Virus record (IMG/VR): IMGVR_UViG_3300048580_000535
Span: 1 to 40,678 of that record
Source: a virus
Length of the DNA stretch: 40,678 nt
Strand: one strand, 5' to 3'
Shown here piece after piece: positions 1 through 6,441 of this stretch. The notes below the pieces were generated by a model. It was not told the origin of the DNA. It searched no databases and saw only the letters and a program-made list of their open reading frames with translations. Numbering within the stretch: the first letter of the stretch is position 1; every line of letters begins with the position of its first letter. The position numbers were made by a program, and so were the translations under genes.

Positions 1-126
1 GGATTACCTGTTATGACAAACTCAAACGCATTGTCAGGTAGAACTATGGGTGAATTTAATAAAAAATATCAAGGTAAGGCTGATTCAAAAATAGTTTCAG
101 AAATCATAAAAAAAGTTGTTGGGTAA
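1..126 (+). CDS. C-terminal end of a GatB/YqeY-like protein (partial)
   Basis: Only the last 41 residues are in the window; the gene starts upstream. The tail reads LPVMTNSNALSGRTMGEFNKKYQ and then GKADSKIVSEIIKKVVG. This fits the end of GatB/YqeY domains, where a 'GxxMGxxxKKxxGKADxKxVxxxxKxxL' pattern closes the last helical bundle. That domain contacts tRNA in GatB, and YqeY is a stand-alone relative of uncertain function. It reads in frame from base 1 to a TAA stop and is followed by a tRNA-like RNA about 45 bases downstream. The match rests on a short segment, so the family call is moderate and the full function cannot be judged. Confidence 0.5.
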   Translation, partial: GLPVMTNSNALSGRTMGEFNKKYQGKADSKIVSEIIKKVVG

Positions 127-170
127 TTTGACTTTAAAATAATAATAAACTATAATTAAAAAACAAAAAA

Positions 171-284
171 GGGGGAGAAATTCTTTTAGTGGTGTGAAAA
201 TAGCACTTAGAATAATCCTAAACAATACAGGTTAAAAATCTGATTAAAAATCAGACTAAATTGGTTCGAATCCAATCTCCCCCT
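171..284 (+). ncRNA. tRNA-like RNA with extra hairpins (aberrant tRNA or Y-RNA-like)
   Basis: A perfect 7-bp acceptor stem (GGGGGAG 171-177 with CTCCCCC 277-283) and a perfect T arm (ATTGG, TTCGAAT, CCAAT at 260-276) mark a tRNA-type fold. The span is 114 nt instead of about 75-90. Between the ends I can draw three hairpins: an ATTCT/AGAAT arm with an inner AGTG/CACT stem, a CCT/AGG arm extended by TAA/TTA, and a perfect TCTGA-TTAAAAA-TCAGA arm at 239-255. Read as a type II tRNA the last would be the variable arm; read as an anticodon arm it would give AAA. The sequence around 186-220 also resembles a Leu D arm followed by a possible UAA anticodon lacking U33. Identity is unresolved. It lies 31 bases upstream of the TROVE/DUF2828-like gene, which raises the alternative of a Y-RNA-type tRNA mimic. 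Confidence 0.55.
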
Positions 285-315
285 CAATTTATAACAATAT
301 TAAATATAAGTATAT

Positions 316-2145
316 ATGACAGAATTAGTAAAAGAAACAATGAAATTATCTAACACATTAGATACTTTGCAGTTTTTAAGAACGGCTAAGAATGCTTCAG
401 ATAAAGAAATTCATTCTACCCTTGATAAGGCCTATGCTGAAGTTTCTTTGAATGGAATTCAAGAAATGTTATTTAGACTTATGTTTCATATTGGAGATGT
501 GTCAAGAAAACATAATATTTTTAATGAATTTGATATTACATCTAATTCAGGTGGGGCTCAAGAAAGAAAGATATTCAGATCTTGTGTAAGATGGATGCAA
601 AAGAATACTCCGGAATTTTTACATTTAAATTTAAAGTTAATCGTTGAATTTACTTCATATGAAACTTTAATGTATTACCAAGTAAATACAAATAGATATT
701 TGGGTAATGTTATGAGTATTGAAAAATTATTCATAGATAATGAATATTTATTCCCATTCTTAAAATCTGAAATTGAATCAGGTGTAAACTTGAATTTAAT
801 TGCTAGACATTTACCTAAATATACTACAGGTAAACAAAGAACAACTAAGAAAGAATTAGTTGGTAAAAGGGGTAGAACCGAATTTACTTGGACATTACCA
901 AAAGGTAAGTCATGGGTTAAAATTAATGGAAAACTTGTAACTGGTGAAAAAATTAATGTGAAGGATGGTGATATTGCTGAATATCCAAGAGAAAAGAAAT
1001 CTGAAACTTTAACAAGACAATCATTTCTTAATAAATGGATTAAAGATTTCTGTGATTTCATGGGTTGGACTATTATCGATTACAAACAATTTAAGGGTAA
1101 GCAAAATACTGCTGAACAAAAAATGTCAAGTTTATCGGTAATGAACATGACTGAAGATGAATTTAATGGTTTCTTAGATTCTTTAACTTCTGGACAAAGA
1201 AAACGTGTTGTTAAATCTTTAATTAAACCTAAGTGGGGACATCTTTCAACGTGGTATAAGGCTTGGGAGGATGAACAATCTTCTTTAGCTGAAAAAATTA
1301 GAACAGCGTCAACTCCAGCTGAAAAAGCTGATTTGATGAAAGATTTTAAAGTTAAAACGACTGGTGATCAAACAATTGATTTGTTAGCGGAATTACTTGG
1401 AAAGGGTTTGAATGCTCAACAAGTAAACAACAACTACCAATCAATGATTGAAAGAATGAATATCAAACATTCAGTATTCCCAATTATTGATGGTTCTGGT
1501 TCAATGGATAGTAGTTTTACCCATAATGGAGTAAATATTACTAACAGACAAGTGGCATATGCAATGGCAATTGCATTTACTACTACAAATCCTAACCCAA
1601 GATTTAGAAATACTTATGGTTGGTTTTCAGAGGATTTTAAGGTTTTTGGTAGGTCTGAATTTGGTGATACTTATATTTCTATGTTTAAAAATGTAGATAA
1701 GTATGTAAGTTATACAAAAACATTTACTGAGAATTATAGATTACTTATGGAAACTGACCCTAAAGAAGTATCGTCAACAGATATGTTTGCTTCGGTTGAA
1801 TATTTTGTGGATTTAGTTAGAAATGGAAGATGTACTGTGGAAGAATTACCTGAAACGTTATTATATATCACGGATAATGAATATAATGAAGGTAAAACGC
1901 CAAAAGAAGCTGTTTCATTTGCTAATTCAATTGGGTGGAAACCTAAATTAATCTTTTGGGGTGTTACCACGATGAGTCATTCAATAAAAGAAGATTTGAA
2001 ATACACTCCAAATGGTTTATTCATTGGTGGATTCAACGAAAGTTGTTTATCACAAATCTTGGATGGAATCAATAAAGATTCAATAAATCCTGAAGATGAG
2101 TTATGGTCAATTTATAATGATATTCGTTATAGTATCATTAATTAA
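316..2145 (+). CDS. vWA-domain protein of TROVE/DUF2828 (Ro60-like) architecture
   Basis: 609 residues. The N-terminal part is helical; around residues 25-110 the stretch 'AYAEVSLNGIQEMLFRLMFHIGD ... GAQERKIFRSCVRWM' resembles the repeat region of DUF2828/TROVE proteins, where a 'llfyiRD..GG.GER' pattern is usual. The C-terminal part (about 385-600) is a von Willebrand A domain with an intact metal site: D392-G-S-G-S-M397, T488-D489 and 'LLYITDNE' with D520. Ro60, the type TROVE protein, is a ring that binds misfolded RNA and Y RNA; DUF2828 proteins share the layout but are less understood. RNA binding here is inferred from architecture and from the tRNA-like RNA just upstream. There is no SD; the start follows an AT-rich leader. 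The gene ends inside a strong terminator. Confidence 0.7.
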   Translation: MTELVKETMKLSNTLDTLQFLRTAKNASDKEIHSTLDKAYAEVSLNGIQEMLFRLMFHIGDVSRKHNIFNEFDITSNSGGAQERKIFRSCVRWMQKNTPEFLHLNLKLIVEFTSYETLMYYQVNTNRYLGNVMSIEKLFIDNEYLFPFLKSEIESGVNLNLIARHLPKYTTGKQRTTKKELVGKRGRTEFTWTLPKGKSWVKINGKLVTGEKINVKDGDIAEYPREKKSETLTRQSFLNKWIKDFCDFMGWTIIDYKQFKGKQNTAEQKMSSLSVMNMTEDEFNGFLDSLTSGQRKRVVKSLIKPKWGHLSTWYKAWEDEQSSLAEKIRTASTPAEKADLMKDFKVKTTGDQTIDLLAELLGKGLNAQQVNNNYQSMIERMNIKHSVFPIIDGSGSMDSSFTHNGVNITNRQVAYAMAIAFTTTNPNPRFRNTYGWFSEDFKVFGRSEFGDTYISMFKNVDKYVSYTKTFTENYRLLMETDPKEVSSTDMFASVEYFVDLVRNGRCTVEELPETLLYITDNEYNEGKTPKEAVSFANSIGWKPKLIFWGVTTMSHSIKEDLKYTPNGLFIGGFNESCLSQILDGINKDSINPEDELWSIYNDIRYSIIN

Positions 2146-2169
2146 AAAGTGGGGAAACCCACTTTTTTT
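2144..2169 (+). terminator. Rho-independent terminator after the vWA gene
   Basis: A 10-bp stem (AAAAAGTGGG with CCCACTTTTT), GAAA loop, then a T run. The stem begins inside the TAA stop codon of the vWA gene. The T/A symmetry means it could also end the small minus-strand gene that stops at 2168. Confidence 0.85.
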
Positions 2170-2359
2170 ATGCTGGTTTAACAATAAAACTTGATAAAAC
2201 AGGGGTTACTGTAAATTTAATACCATATTTGTTTTCAAATCTAATTCTAATTGTTTTAGGGTTAGATTTATTAGATACTATGACTTTACCTTCAGGGTAG
2301 TCAATATAGAATTGATTAGATTTTATTTCTTTAAGAATTTTTTTAATAATATTTTTCAT
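2168..2359 (-). CDS. Small basic protein, unknown (63 aa)
   Basis: The likely start is the ATG at 2357-2359, giving MKNIIKKILKEIKSNQFYIDYPEGK and ending ...TVTPVLSSFIVKPA. A longer reading frame to 2452 has a Cys-rich, AT-encoded extension and would overlap the next gene's start, so I prefer the shorter form. A motif ATATTTATT lies a few bases upstream of this ATG, as for several other genes here. The N-terminus MKNIIKKILKE is close to MRDLIKQILKEE of the gene at 10540. No domain is recognised. It fills the gap between two plus-strand genes and is convergent with the vWA gene. Confidence 0.5.
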   Translation of the reverse strand: MKNIIKKILKEIKSNQFYIDYPEGKVIVSNKSNPKTIRIRFENKYGIKFTVTPVLSSFIVKPA

Positions 2360-2419
2360 AACAATAAATATTTGTTTTAGTGAAAATAAAATACTATATT
2401 CGTATAAATTTAAATATAT

Positions 2420-3097
2420 ATGACAGATTTTAATAAATTCGCAACAAAACACATGGGTATTTCATCTATGTATCTTCACGATTTCCAATCGTCTATGACA
2501 CCTCACATTTTGGAGGAAAGACCAACAAGAGCAAATCTTATGTCGGTATTTGATAGATTGATGCAAGATAGGATTATTTGGTTGGCTGGTCCGGTTGATG
2601 AGGGTATGTGTCAAGTTATTCAAGCACAATTAATGTATTTAGCTAATACTGAACCTAAAAAAGAGATATCTCTTTTTTGTGACACCCCTGGTGGGAGTGT
2701 GAAATCGGGACTTTCAATCGTAGATGTTATGGATTATATTCCTTGCGATGTAAGAACTGTTAATACCGGTATGTGTGCATCTATGGGGTCAGTTATTTTA
2801 GGTGCTGGAACTAAGGGAAAAAGACAGTCGTTAAGGTTCTCAAGGACGATGCTACATCAAAGCTCTGGTGGGACTGGTAATGTAAACATTCAAGATGCTG
2901 AGATATCTATGAAAGAATGGAGAAAAATTAACGATATTTTATTTGAACTATTGGGTAGTTATTGTGGAAAAACCGCTAAACAGGTTAAAAAAGAATCTGA
3001 AAGGGACTTATGGTTAAATTCCGAAGAAACATTAGCTTATGGTTTAATTGATGAAATTATTAAACCGAAAGAAGTTAAAACTGAAGTAATTAAGTAA
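2420..3097 (+). CDS. ClpP-like serine protease (S14 family)
   Basis: 225 residues, close to the usual ClpP length. The triad is visible: S121 in GMCASMGSVILGAG, H146 in TMLHQSSGG, D196 in SERDLWLNSEE. The spacing (25 and 50) matches E. coli ClpP (25 and 49). Other ClpP signatures are 'IIWLAGPVDEGMCQVIQAQLMYL', 'SLFCDTPGGSV' and 'EETLAYGLIDEII'. ClpP forms a double-heptamer chamber that degrades unfolded proteins delivered by Clp ATPases. In phages such proteins either mature the prohead or act with host chaperones; with no capsid genes next to it, I cannot choose. No Clp ATPase is seen nearby. The start sits in a TTTAAATATATATGAC context nearly identical to that of the vWA gene. Confidence 0.9.
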   Translation: MTDFNKFATKHMGISSMYLHDFQSSMTPHILEERPTRANLMSVFDRLMQDRIIWLAGPVDEGMCQVIQAQLMYLANTEPKKEISLFCDTPGGSVKSGLSIVDVMDYIPCDVRTVNTGMCASMGSVILGAGTKGKRQSLRFSRTMLHQSSGGTGNVNIQDAEISMKEWRKINDILFELLGSYCGKTAKQVKKESERDLWLNSEETLAYGLIDEIIKPKEVKTEVIK

Positions 3098-3102
3098 TTT
3101 CA

Positions 3103-3996
3103 TTAACTTCTTCTATTAAAAATTGAATCCCATGAGGTCCAACCTTTATTTTTATAATAAATGTTTGGGTTTGATGGGATTTTTTCATTTATTTTTCTAA
3201 TATCCTTTCTTTTTTCGTTAAATTCATACCCACTTTTTATATTTAACGAATTAATGGTTTCTTTAAATTCATCATAAGTCATAAACTCTTTATTTTGGTT
3301 CGCAACTCTATTTGTCCCTAAGAAATCACCCCACCCTAACCAACCACGATTTTTATAATATCTTTCAGGTCTATTGGGTATATTGTCCGGTATACACCCT
3401 TTTTTCACTTGGGATTTATAATCAATTATATTATTCAAATTATACCCTCTAACAATTAATTTTGAATTGTCATAACTTAAATAATTAACATTATTATCAT
3501 AAGTATTATTTGTCTGTAAAAAATCAATCCAACTAACCCATCCGCGATTTTTATAAACCTCAACTGGGTTTCTAGATATATTGTCAGGTAAGATATTATT
3601 TTTTGTTTTTTCATACCAATCCGATTTCGATTTTATATTTAAATTTTTTTTAACCCATTTTTTTGTTTCTTCGTATGTTAAAGTATATATAATACCCGCA
3701 CCACCAATACCACCATTTGATGTATTTGTTAAATTTTCATGTTGGGATATCCAATATTTTTCTTTATCCTGCCAAACATTATTATCACATTCTTCTAATA
3801 TTGAATAACCTATATTAAAATTATTTTTAATAATCCAATTTTCTTTATGGGTGAGTTTTTTATTTATTTTAATATTACGTTTAACTTCTCTAATATGTCT
3901 AATTAATCTATCTTTGGGGTTGTCTGCCTTACCTATATACCTTATTTCTTCCGGATTATCGTTACAAAAAAGTCCGTATATAAATGTTGTTTTCAT
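3103..3996 (-). CDS. GIY-YIG homing endonuclease with three integrase-type repeats
   Basis: 297 residues. The first ~90 are a GIY-YIG nuclease: IYGLF (residues 6-10), RYIGKA about ten residues later, a conserved R in 'NPKDRLIRH', and an E in 'DKEKYWISQ'. From about 118 to the end there are three copies of a ~55-residue unit with the pattern 'N.P..YYKN(R/K)GW.(S/G)W.DFLGTN', which matches the phage-integrase repeat (INT_rpt) and is probably DNA-binding. The units are preceded by 'Y-(D)-E-x-K' helices. It is a free-standing mobile gene inserted convergently five bases after clpP. It may target a neighbouring phage locus; the target is not evident. Confidence 0.88.
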   Translation of the reverse strand: MKTTFIYGLFCNDNPEEIRYIGKADNPKDRLIRHIREVKRNIKINKKLTHKENWIIKNNFNIGYSILEECDNNVWQDKEKYWISQHENLTNTSNGGIGGAGIIYTLTYEETKKWVKKNLNIKSKSDWYEKTKNNILPDNISRNPVEVYKNRGWVSWIDFLQTNNTYDNNVNYLSYDNSKLIVRGYNLNNIIDYKSQVKKGCIPDNIPNRPERYYKNRGWLGWGDFLGTNRVANQNKEFMTYDEFKETINSLNIKSGYEFNEKRKDIRKINEKIPSNPNIYYKNKGWTSWDSIFNRRS

Positions 3997-4022
3997 ATTA
4001 TATTAATAGGTAGTTTTAAGAA

Positions 4023-4066
4023 AAAATCAAGTTATAATCTCGGTGGTTTAGTAATAACTTGATTTT
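4023..4066. repeat. 13-bp perfect inverted repeat between divergent genes
   Basis: AAAATCAAGTTAT (4023-4035) and ATAACTTGATTTT (4054-4066) are exact reverse complements around an 18-base centre. The site lies between the minus-strand GIY-YIG gene and the plus-strand gene at 4094, and its right arm contains the CTTG that serves as the -33 element of that gene's promoter. The position suits an operator. A hairpin in RNA is also possible, but no gene ends here, so termination is unlikely. Confidence 0.6.
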
Positions 4067-4089
4067 AAAAGTAAATTGGGTTATATTTG
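4059..4089 (+). promoter_or_regulatory. Bacteroidetes-type promoter, probably leaderless
   Basis: TTG at 4059-4061, a 20-base spacer, then TATATTTG at 4082-4089, an exact TAnnTTTG -7 box. The ATG at 4094 lies four bases downstream, so transcription would begin at or within the start codon. The -33 element overlaps the right arm of the inverted repeat. Confidence 0.65.
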
Positions 4090-4093
4090 TTTC

Positions 4094-4549
4094 ATGATAG
4101 ATATAAACTTAAAAATAATTACTGAATTATTATCCTCAATAGAACATTATGATACATTATCAAACTATTTCACTCAGTTGGACCCTAAACAATATGAAAA
4201 CTTAAATGAATATCATCTGATAATGTTAAAAAATTCTCGTGATGGTAAATATATTGATGAGCGTTATGTGAGGTATTGGAAAGATATTAACTTACATTTA
4301 ATTAAACAAATGTGGAGTAATACTTCTTGTGGGTATGAATCTATTGGTGGTTCAGCTTTTACTGCTTCATATACTACAATAATTGAAAATCATCATGGTG
4401 GTGCTATTTTTGTTTATTATAATGGTAAATTAGTTTATGTTGCTAAAATTAATGATAAATTAAAACCATTTAAAGACAACGAATATAGTGATTTACCTGG
4501 TATAAATTCAGCTAAAAAGAAATTAGATTTAATTTATTTTCTAAAATAA
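4094..4549 (+). CDS. Unknown protein (151 aa)
   Basis: I place the start at the ATG at 4094 (MIDINLKIITELLSS) rather than an upstream TTG at 4076, because the -7 promoter box lies between them. The protein is soluble-looking, with an N-terminal helical half (HYDTLSNYFTQLDPKQYENLNEY), a central 'DERYVRYWKDINLHLIKQMWSNTSCGYESIGG' and a C-terminal beta-rich half 'GGAIFVYYNGKLVYVAKIND'. No family recognised. It has its own promoter and a possible operator, which suggests early or separately controlled expression. Confidence 0.75.
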   Translation: MIDINLKIITELLSSIEHYDTLSNYFTQLDPKQYENLNEYHLIMLKNSRDGKYIDERYVRYWKDINLHLIKQMWSNTSCGYESIGGSAFTASYTTIIENHHGGAIFVYYNGKLVYVAKINDKLKPFKDNEYSDLPGINSAKKKLDLIYFLK

Positions 4550-4580
4550 TTTGTTTTTTAGAAAATTTTTATTACCTTTG
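4550..4580 (+). promoter_or_regulatory. Bacteroidetes-type promoter P1
   Basis: TTTG at 4550-4553, 19-base spacer, TACCTTTG at 4573-4580: both elements match the Bacteroidetes sigma-A consensus (TTTG, 19-21 bases, TAnnTTTG). It reads toward the small ORF at 4697 and the tRNA cluster. Confidence 0.7.
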
Positions 4581-4623
4581 TAGTGTTGAATAAGTATAAC
4601 CATTTTTAATAAAATAAAAAAGT

Positions 4624-4654
4624 TTTGATATTTTAAAAAAAAGTTGTATATTTG
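4624..4654 (+). promoter_or_regulatory. Bacteroidetes-type promoter P2
   Basis: TTTG at 4624-4627, 19-base spacer, TATATTTG at 4647-4654: again an exact consensus, 74 bases downstream of P1. The predicted start near 4661 leaves a leader of about 35 bases before the ATG at 4697. Confidence 0.75.
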
Positions 4655-4696
4655 TATCACAAAATAAAAAAACAGACTATTTAATATAAATAAGAA

Positions 4697-4831
4697 ATGA
4701 AAACATTAATTAACATAACATTAACACTTTTAAGTTTATCGCAATCGGTACTAAGCTATTGTAGTTCGGTATTACCGTTACACCAGTATTGGTTAGCGTT
4801 AGGATTTAGTGTGGGGAATATGTTAAGTTAA
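4697..4831 (+). CDS. Small secreted or membrane peptide (44 aa)
   Basis: Reads MKTLINITLTLLSLSQSVLS, then YCSSVLPLHQYWLALGFSVGNMLS. The N-terminus is a short positive start and a hydrophobic core, like a signal peptide or a single membrane anchor. It has two consensus promoters just upstream and a strong terminator just downstream, so it is a small independent transcription unit. The first 14 bases of coding sequence match those of the small gene at 25530. No known family; a lysis or superinfection role is possible but unsupported. Confidence 0.6.
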   Translation: MKTLINITLTLLSLSQSVLSYCSSVLPLHQYWLALGFSVGNMLS

Positions 4832-4852
4832 AGATTAAATATATTCTAATAG

Positions 4853-4896
4853 AAACCCTCTAAATCCAATTTAAACGTGATTTAGGGGGTTTTTTG
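4853..4896 (+). terminator. Strong rho-independent terminator
   Basis: A 14-bp stem (4853-4866 with 4879-4892, one G-T pair), 12-base loop, then a T-rich run. It ends the small-peptide unit and would separate it from the tRNA cluster, unless it is partly read through. Confidence 0.88.
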
Positions 4897-4926
4897 TTTT
4901 AGTTATTTGACGTATTGGTAAAATAT

Positions 4927-5001
4927 AAGGTGGTTTGGGAGCGGTCACCCAGCTACATTTGGATTGTAGAAAACTCGTGAGTTCGAATCTCACCCACCTT
5001 A
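4927..5001 (+). tRNA. tRNA-Pro (anticodon UGG)
   Basis: Acceptor AAGGTGG/CCACCTT, D arm TGGG/CCCA, anticodon arm CTACA-TTTGGAT-TGTAG with UGG, T arm GTGAG-TTCGAAT-CTCAC, discriminator A. All arms pair normally. First gene of the main cluster. Confidence 0.93.
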
Positions 5002-5064
5002 CAATATTTTTAGCTCAACTCAATCATTTAAGATTTTTGTAAGTATTTATATTAAAAGTTTAAT

Positions 5065-5919
5065 ATGAATGACAATTATAAAAAATTAGATAAATGTGTT
5101 AGTATGAGTGAAGCTCAAAGGGTGTTTGGGTTTCACGCTAATGGGGGTGGTGCTATAAAGATAAGAAAATTAGCGTTAGAATGTGGATTTGATTTAAATA
5201 TTTATAAATTACGTAAAAAAAAATATTGTTTAAATTGTAATAAACAATTACATCGTGGTCAATATAAATTTTGTTCTAATAGTTGTTCGGCAATTTTAAA
5301 TAATAAAAATAGAAATATAACAGATGAAACAAAAAATAAAATATCTAAAAAATTAAAACATTTTTTTACGTTAAAATATCCTGAAAATGTAATAACCCCG
5401 ACACATAAAGAATGTGTGATATGTAATAAATCTTTTAGTGTTGTTAAATGTAAAAGTGGGCGTTACTCTAGAAGTAAAACTTGCTCAAGTGAGTGTAATA
5501 TTGAACTAAGAAGAATGAATGGTAAGGATTCTATGGGTAAGGTTATAAAGGAAGGTAGACATATTGGATGGACAAGTCGAAATATTGTTAGTTACCCTGA
5601 AAAATTTTTTATGGGGGTTTTAGAAAAACATAATATAAAATATCAACATAATTATCCAATATTAAAGAGACATTTAGGTGTTGATGAACCTTATGGTTAT
5701 TTTTTAGATTTTTTTATTGAAGAAAAAAAAATTGATTTAGAGATAGATGGTAAACAACATTTTAGTAGGAAAGAACACGATAAAATAAGGGATGAAATTT
5801 TAAAAAATAATAATTTTAATGTATATAGGATTGATTGGAAAAATATTAACACTAAAAAAGGTAAAAAATATATGGAATTAGAGATTAGTAAATTTTTACA
5901 TTTTTATAATATGTGTTGA
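5065..5919 (+). CDS. EDxHD (Vsr-like) homing endonuclease with zinc motifs
   Basis: 284 residues. The N-terminal half has two zinc-binding-like motifs (CLNCNKQL...FCSNSC around 56-75, and CVICNKSF...CSSEC around 118-144). The C-terminal half is a PD-(D/E)XK/Vsr-type nuclease: SYPE with E179, 'GYFLDFFI' with D215, 'LEIDGKQHF' with E226, D228 and H232, and HDKIRDE with D239. This matches the EDxHD family, for which I-Bth0305I is the type. It lies within the tRNA cluster, and only 10 bases after its TGA stop comes an orphan 3' tRNA half. The likely reading is that it inserted into, and destroyed, a tRNA gene. Its codons are very A-rich even for this phage. Confidence 0.85.
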   Translation: MNDNYKKLDKCVSMSEAQRVFGFHANGGGAIKIRKLALECGFDLNIYKLRKKKYCLNCNKQLHRGQYKFCSNSCSAILNNKNRNITDETKNKISKKLKHFFTLKYPENVITPTHKECVICNKSFSVVKCKSGRYSRSKTCSSECNIELRRMNGKDSMGKVIKEGRHIGWTSRNIVSYPEKFFMGVLEKHNIKYQHNYPILKRHLGVDEPYGYFLDFFIEEKKIDLEIDGKQHFSRKEHDKIRDEILKNNNFNVYRIDWKNINTKKGKKYMELEISKFLHFYNMC

Positions 5920-5929
5920 TAAAGAGGTT

Positions 5930-5956
5930 GTAAGTTCGAGTCTTACCATCCTGACA
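5930..5956 (+). pseudogene. Orphan 3' half of a tRNA
   Basis: A perfect T arm (GTAAG 5930-5934, TTCGAGT, CTTAC 5942-5946) is followed by an acceptor 3' strand CATCCTG, A, and CA. The matching CAGGATG is not found upstream at a usual distance, where the endonuclease gene lies, nor in the 60 bases before that gene. It appears to be a tRNA remnant truncated by the endonuclease insertion. A weak alternative uses TAGGATT at 5824 inside the gene, which would make an implausible 130-nt RNA. Confidence 0.65.
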
Positions 5957-5963
5957 ATTAAAC

Positions 5964-6035
5964 TTTCGGGTCGTCTAATGGGAGGATAAGGTGCTTTGAA
6001 CACCTTGATGATTGGTTCGAATCCATCCCCGAAAA
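5964..6035 (+). tRNA. tRNA-Gln (anticodon UUG)
   Basis: Acceptor TTTCGGG/CCCGAAA, anticodon arm AGGTG-CTTTGAA-CACCT with UUG. The D stem uses G-T pairs and the T stem has a bulged base (GAT-TGG with CCA-TC), so the fold is slightly degraded. Confidence 0.85.
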
Positions 6036-6086
6036 CAGGTTTGGGTTTTACACTTTTAAACTTACAAGATAAGGAAAAAGTGAATT

Positions 6087-6160
6087 TGGGACGATGCCCG
6101 GGGTAGGTCAGACGGTCTGTAAAACCGAACTGCATAGTGATCGTGACACTTCCGTCCCAC
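6087..6160 (+). tRNA. tRNA-Tyr (anticodon GUA), divergent
   Basis: Acceptor TGGGACG/CGTCCCA, anticodon arm CGGT-CTGTAAA-ACCG with GUA. The T loop is not the usual TTCGA form: the best stem is AGTG-ATCGTGA-CACT with one extra base before the acceptor. The anticodon arm is clear, the rest is unusual, so the gene may be decayed or the T arm remodelled. Confidence 0.65.
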
Positions 6161-6173
6161 GACAAAAAAAAAT

Positions 6174-6244
6174 GTAGATGACAGGCTTGGTGTCGGTGGG
6201 ATCTCCAAAATCTTCACGAGTTGTTTCGATTACAACCATCTATG
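6174..6244 (+). tRNA. tRNA-Trp (anticodon CCA)
   Basis: Acceptor GTAGATG/CATCTAT (first pair G-T), anticodon arm GGGAT-CTCCAAA-ATCTT with CCA, T arm GTTGT-TTCGATT-ACAAC, discriminator G. It has a short variable loop, as expected for Trp. Confidence 0.85.
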
Positions 6245-6251
6245 CCAATAT

Positions 6252-6346
6252 ATAAGTGTGGGGGAATGGTTTAACCCAAGAGTCTCCAAAGCTCTGATCG
6301 GCGATAACTTCAAGATTGATTACAGGTTCGAATCCTGTCACTTATG
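6252..6346 (+). tRNA. Type II tRNA with CCA anticodon (identity unclear)
   Basis: Acceptor ATAAGTG/CACTTAT, D arm GGGG/CCCA, anticodon arm AGAGT-CTCCAAA-GCTCT, T arm ACAGG-TTCGAAT-CCTGT, discriminator G. All stems pair. The loop sequence equals that of the Trp tRNA just upstream, giving CCA, but a ~26-nt variable arm (GATC...GATT) marks it as type II, a class normally limited to Leu, Ser and Tyr. Either a Trp tRNA with an expanded variable loop or a Ser/Leu-type tRNA with a changed anticodon. Confidence 0.75.
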
Positions 6347-6353
6347 CAAATAT

Positions 6354-6435
6354 GGATGGCGTCCGAATGGACGAGGACACCGCCTTGAAAGCGGCTGGCT
6401 GTAATGGCTTGGGGGTTCGATTCCCTCGTCATCCG
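6354..6435 (+). tRNA. tRNA-Ser (anticodon UGA)
   Basis: Acceptor GGATGGC/GTCATCC, anticodon arm CCGC-CTTGAAA-GCGG with UGA, long variable arm, T arm GGGGG-TTCGATT-CCCTC, discriminator G, as expected for Ser. Confidence 0.9.
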
Positions 6436-6441
6436 CAAAAT

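Noticed and set aside
675-1061. Minus-strand 128-residue reading frame
   Set aside because: Lies wholly within the vWA gene in antisense; hydrophobic, AT-driven composition; no start context.
4853-4896. Riboswitch or attenuator
   Set aside because: It is a simple strong hairpin plus T run after a complete small gene, with no alternative fold evident.
5896-6165. Minus-strand 89-residue reading frame across the tRNA genes
   Set aside because: It is antisense to a tRNA half, tRNA-Gln and tRNA-Tyr, starts inside the endonuclease gene and shows no protein family.
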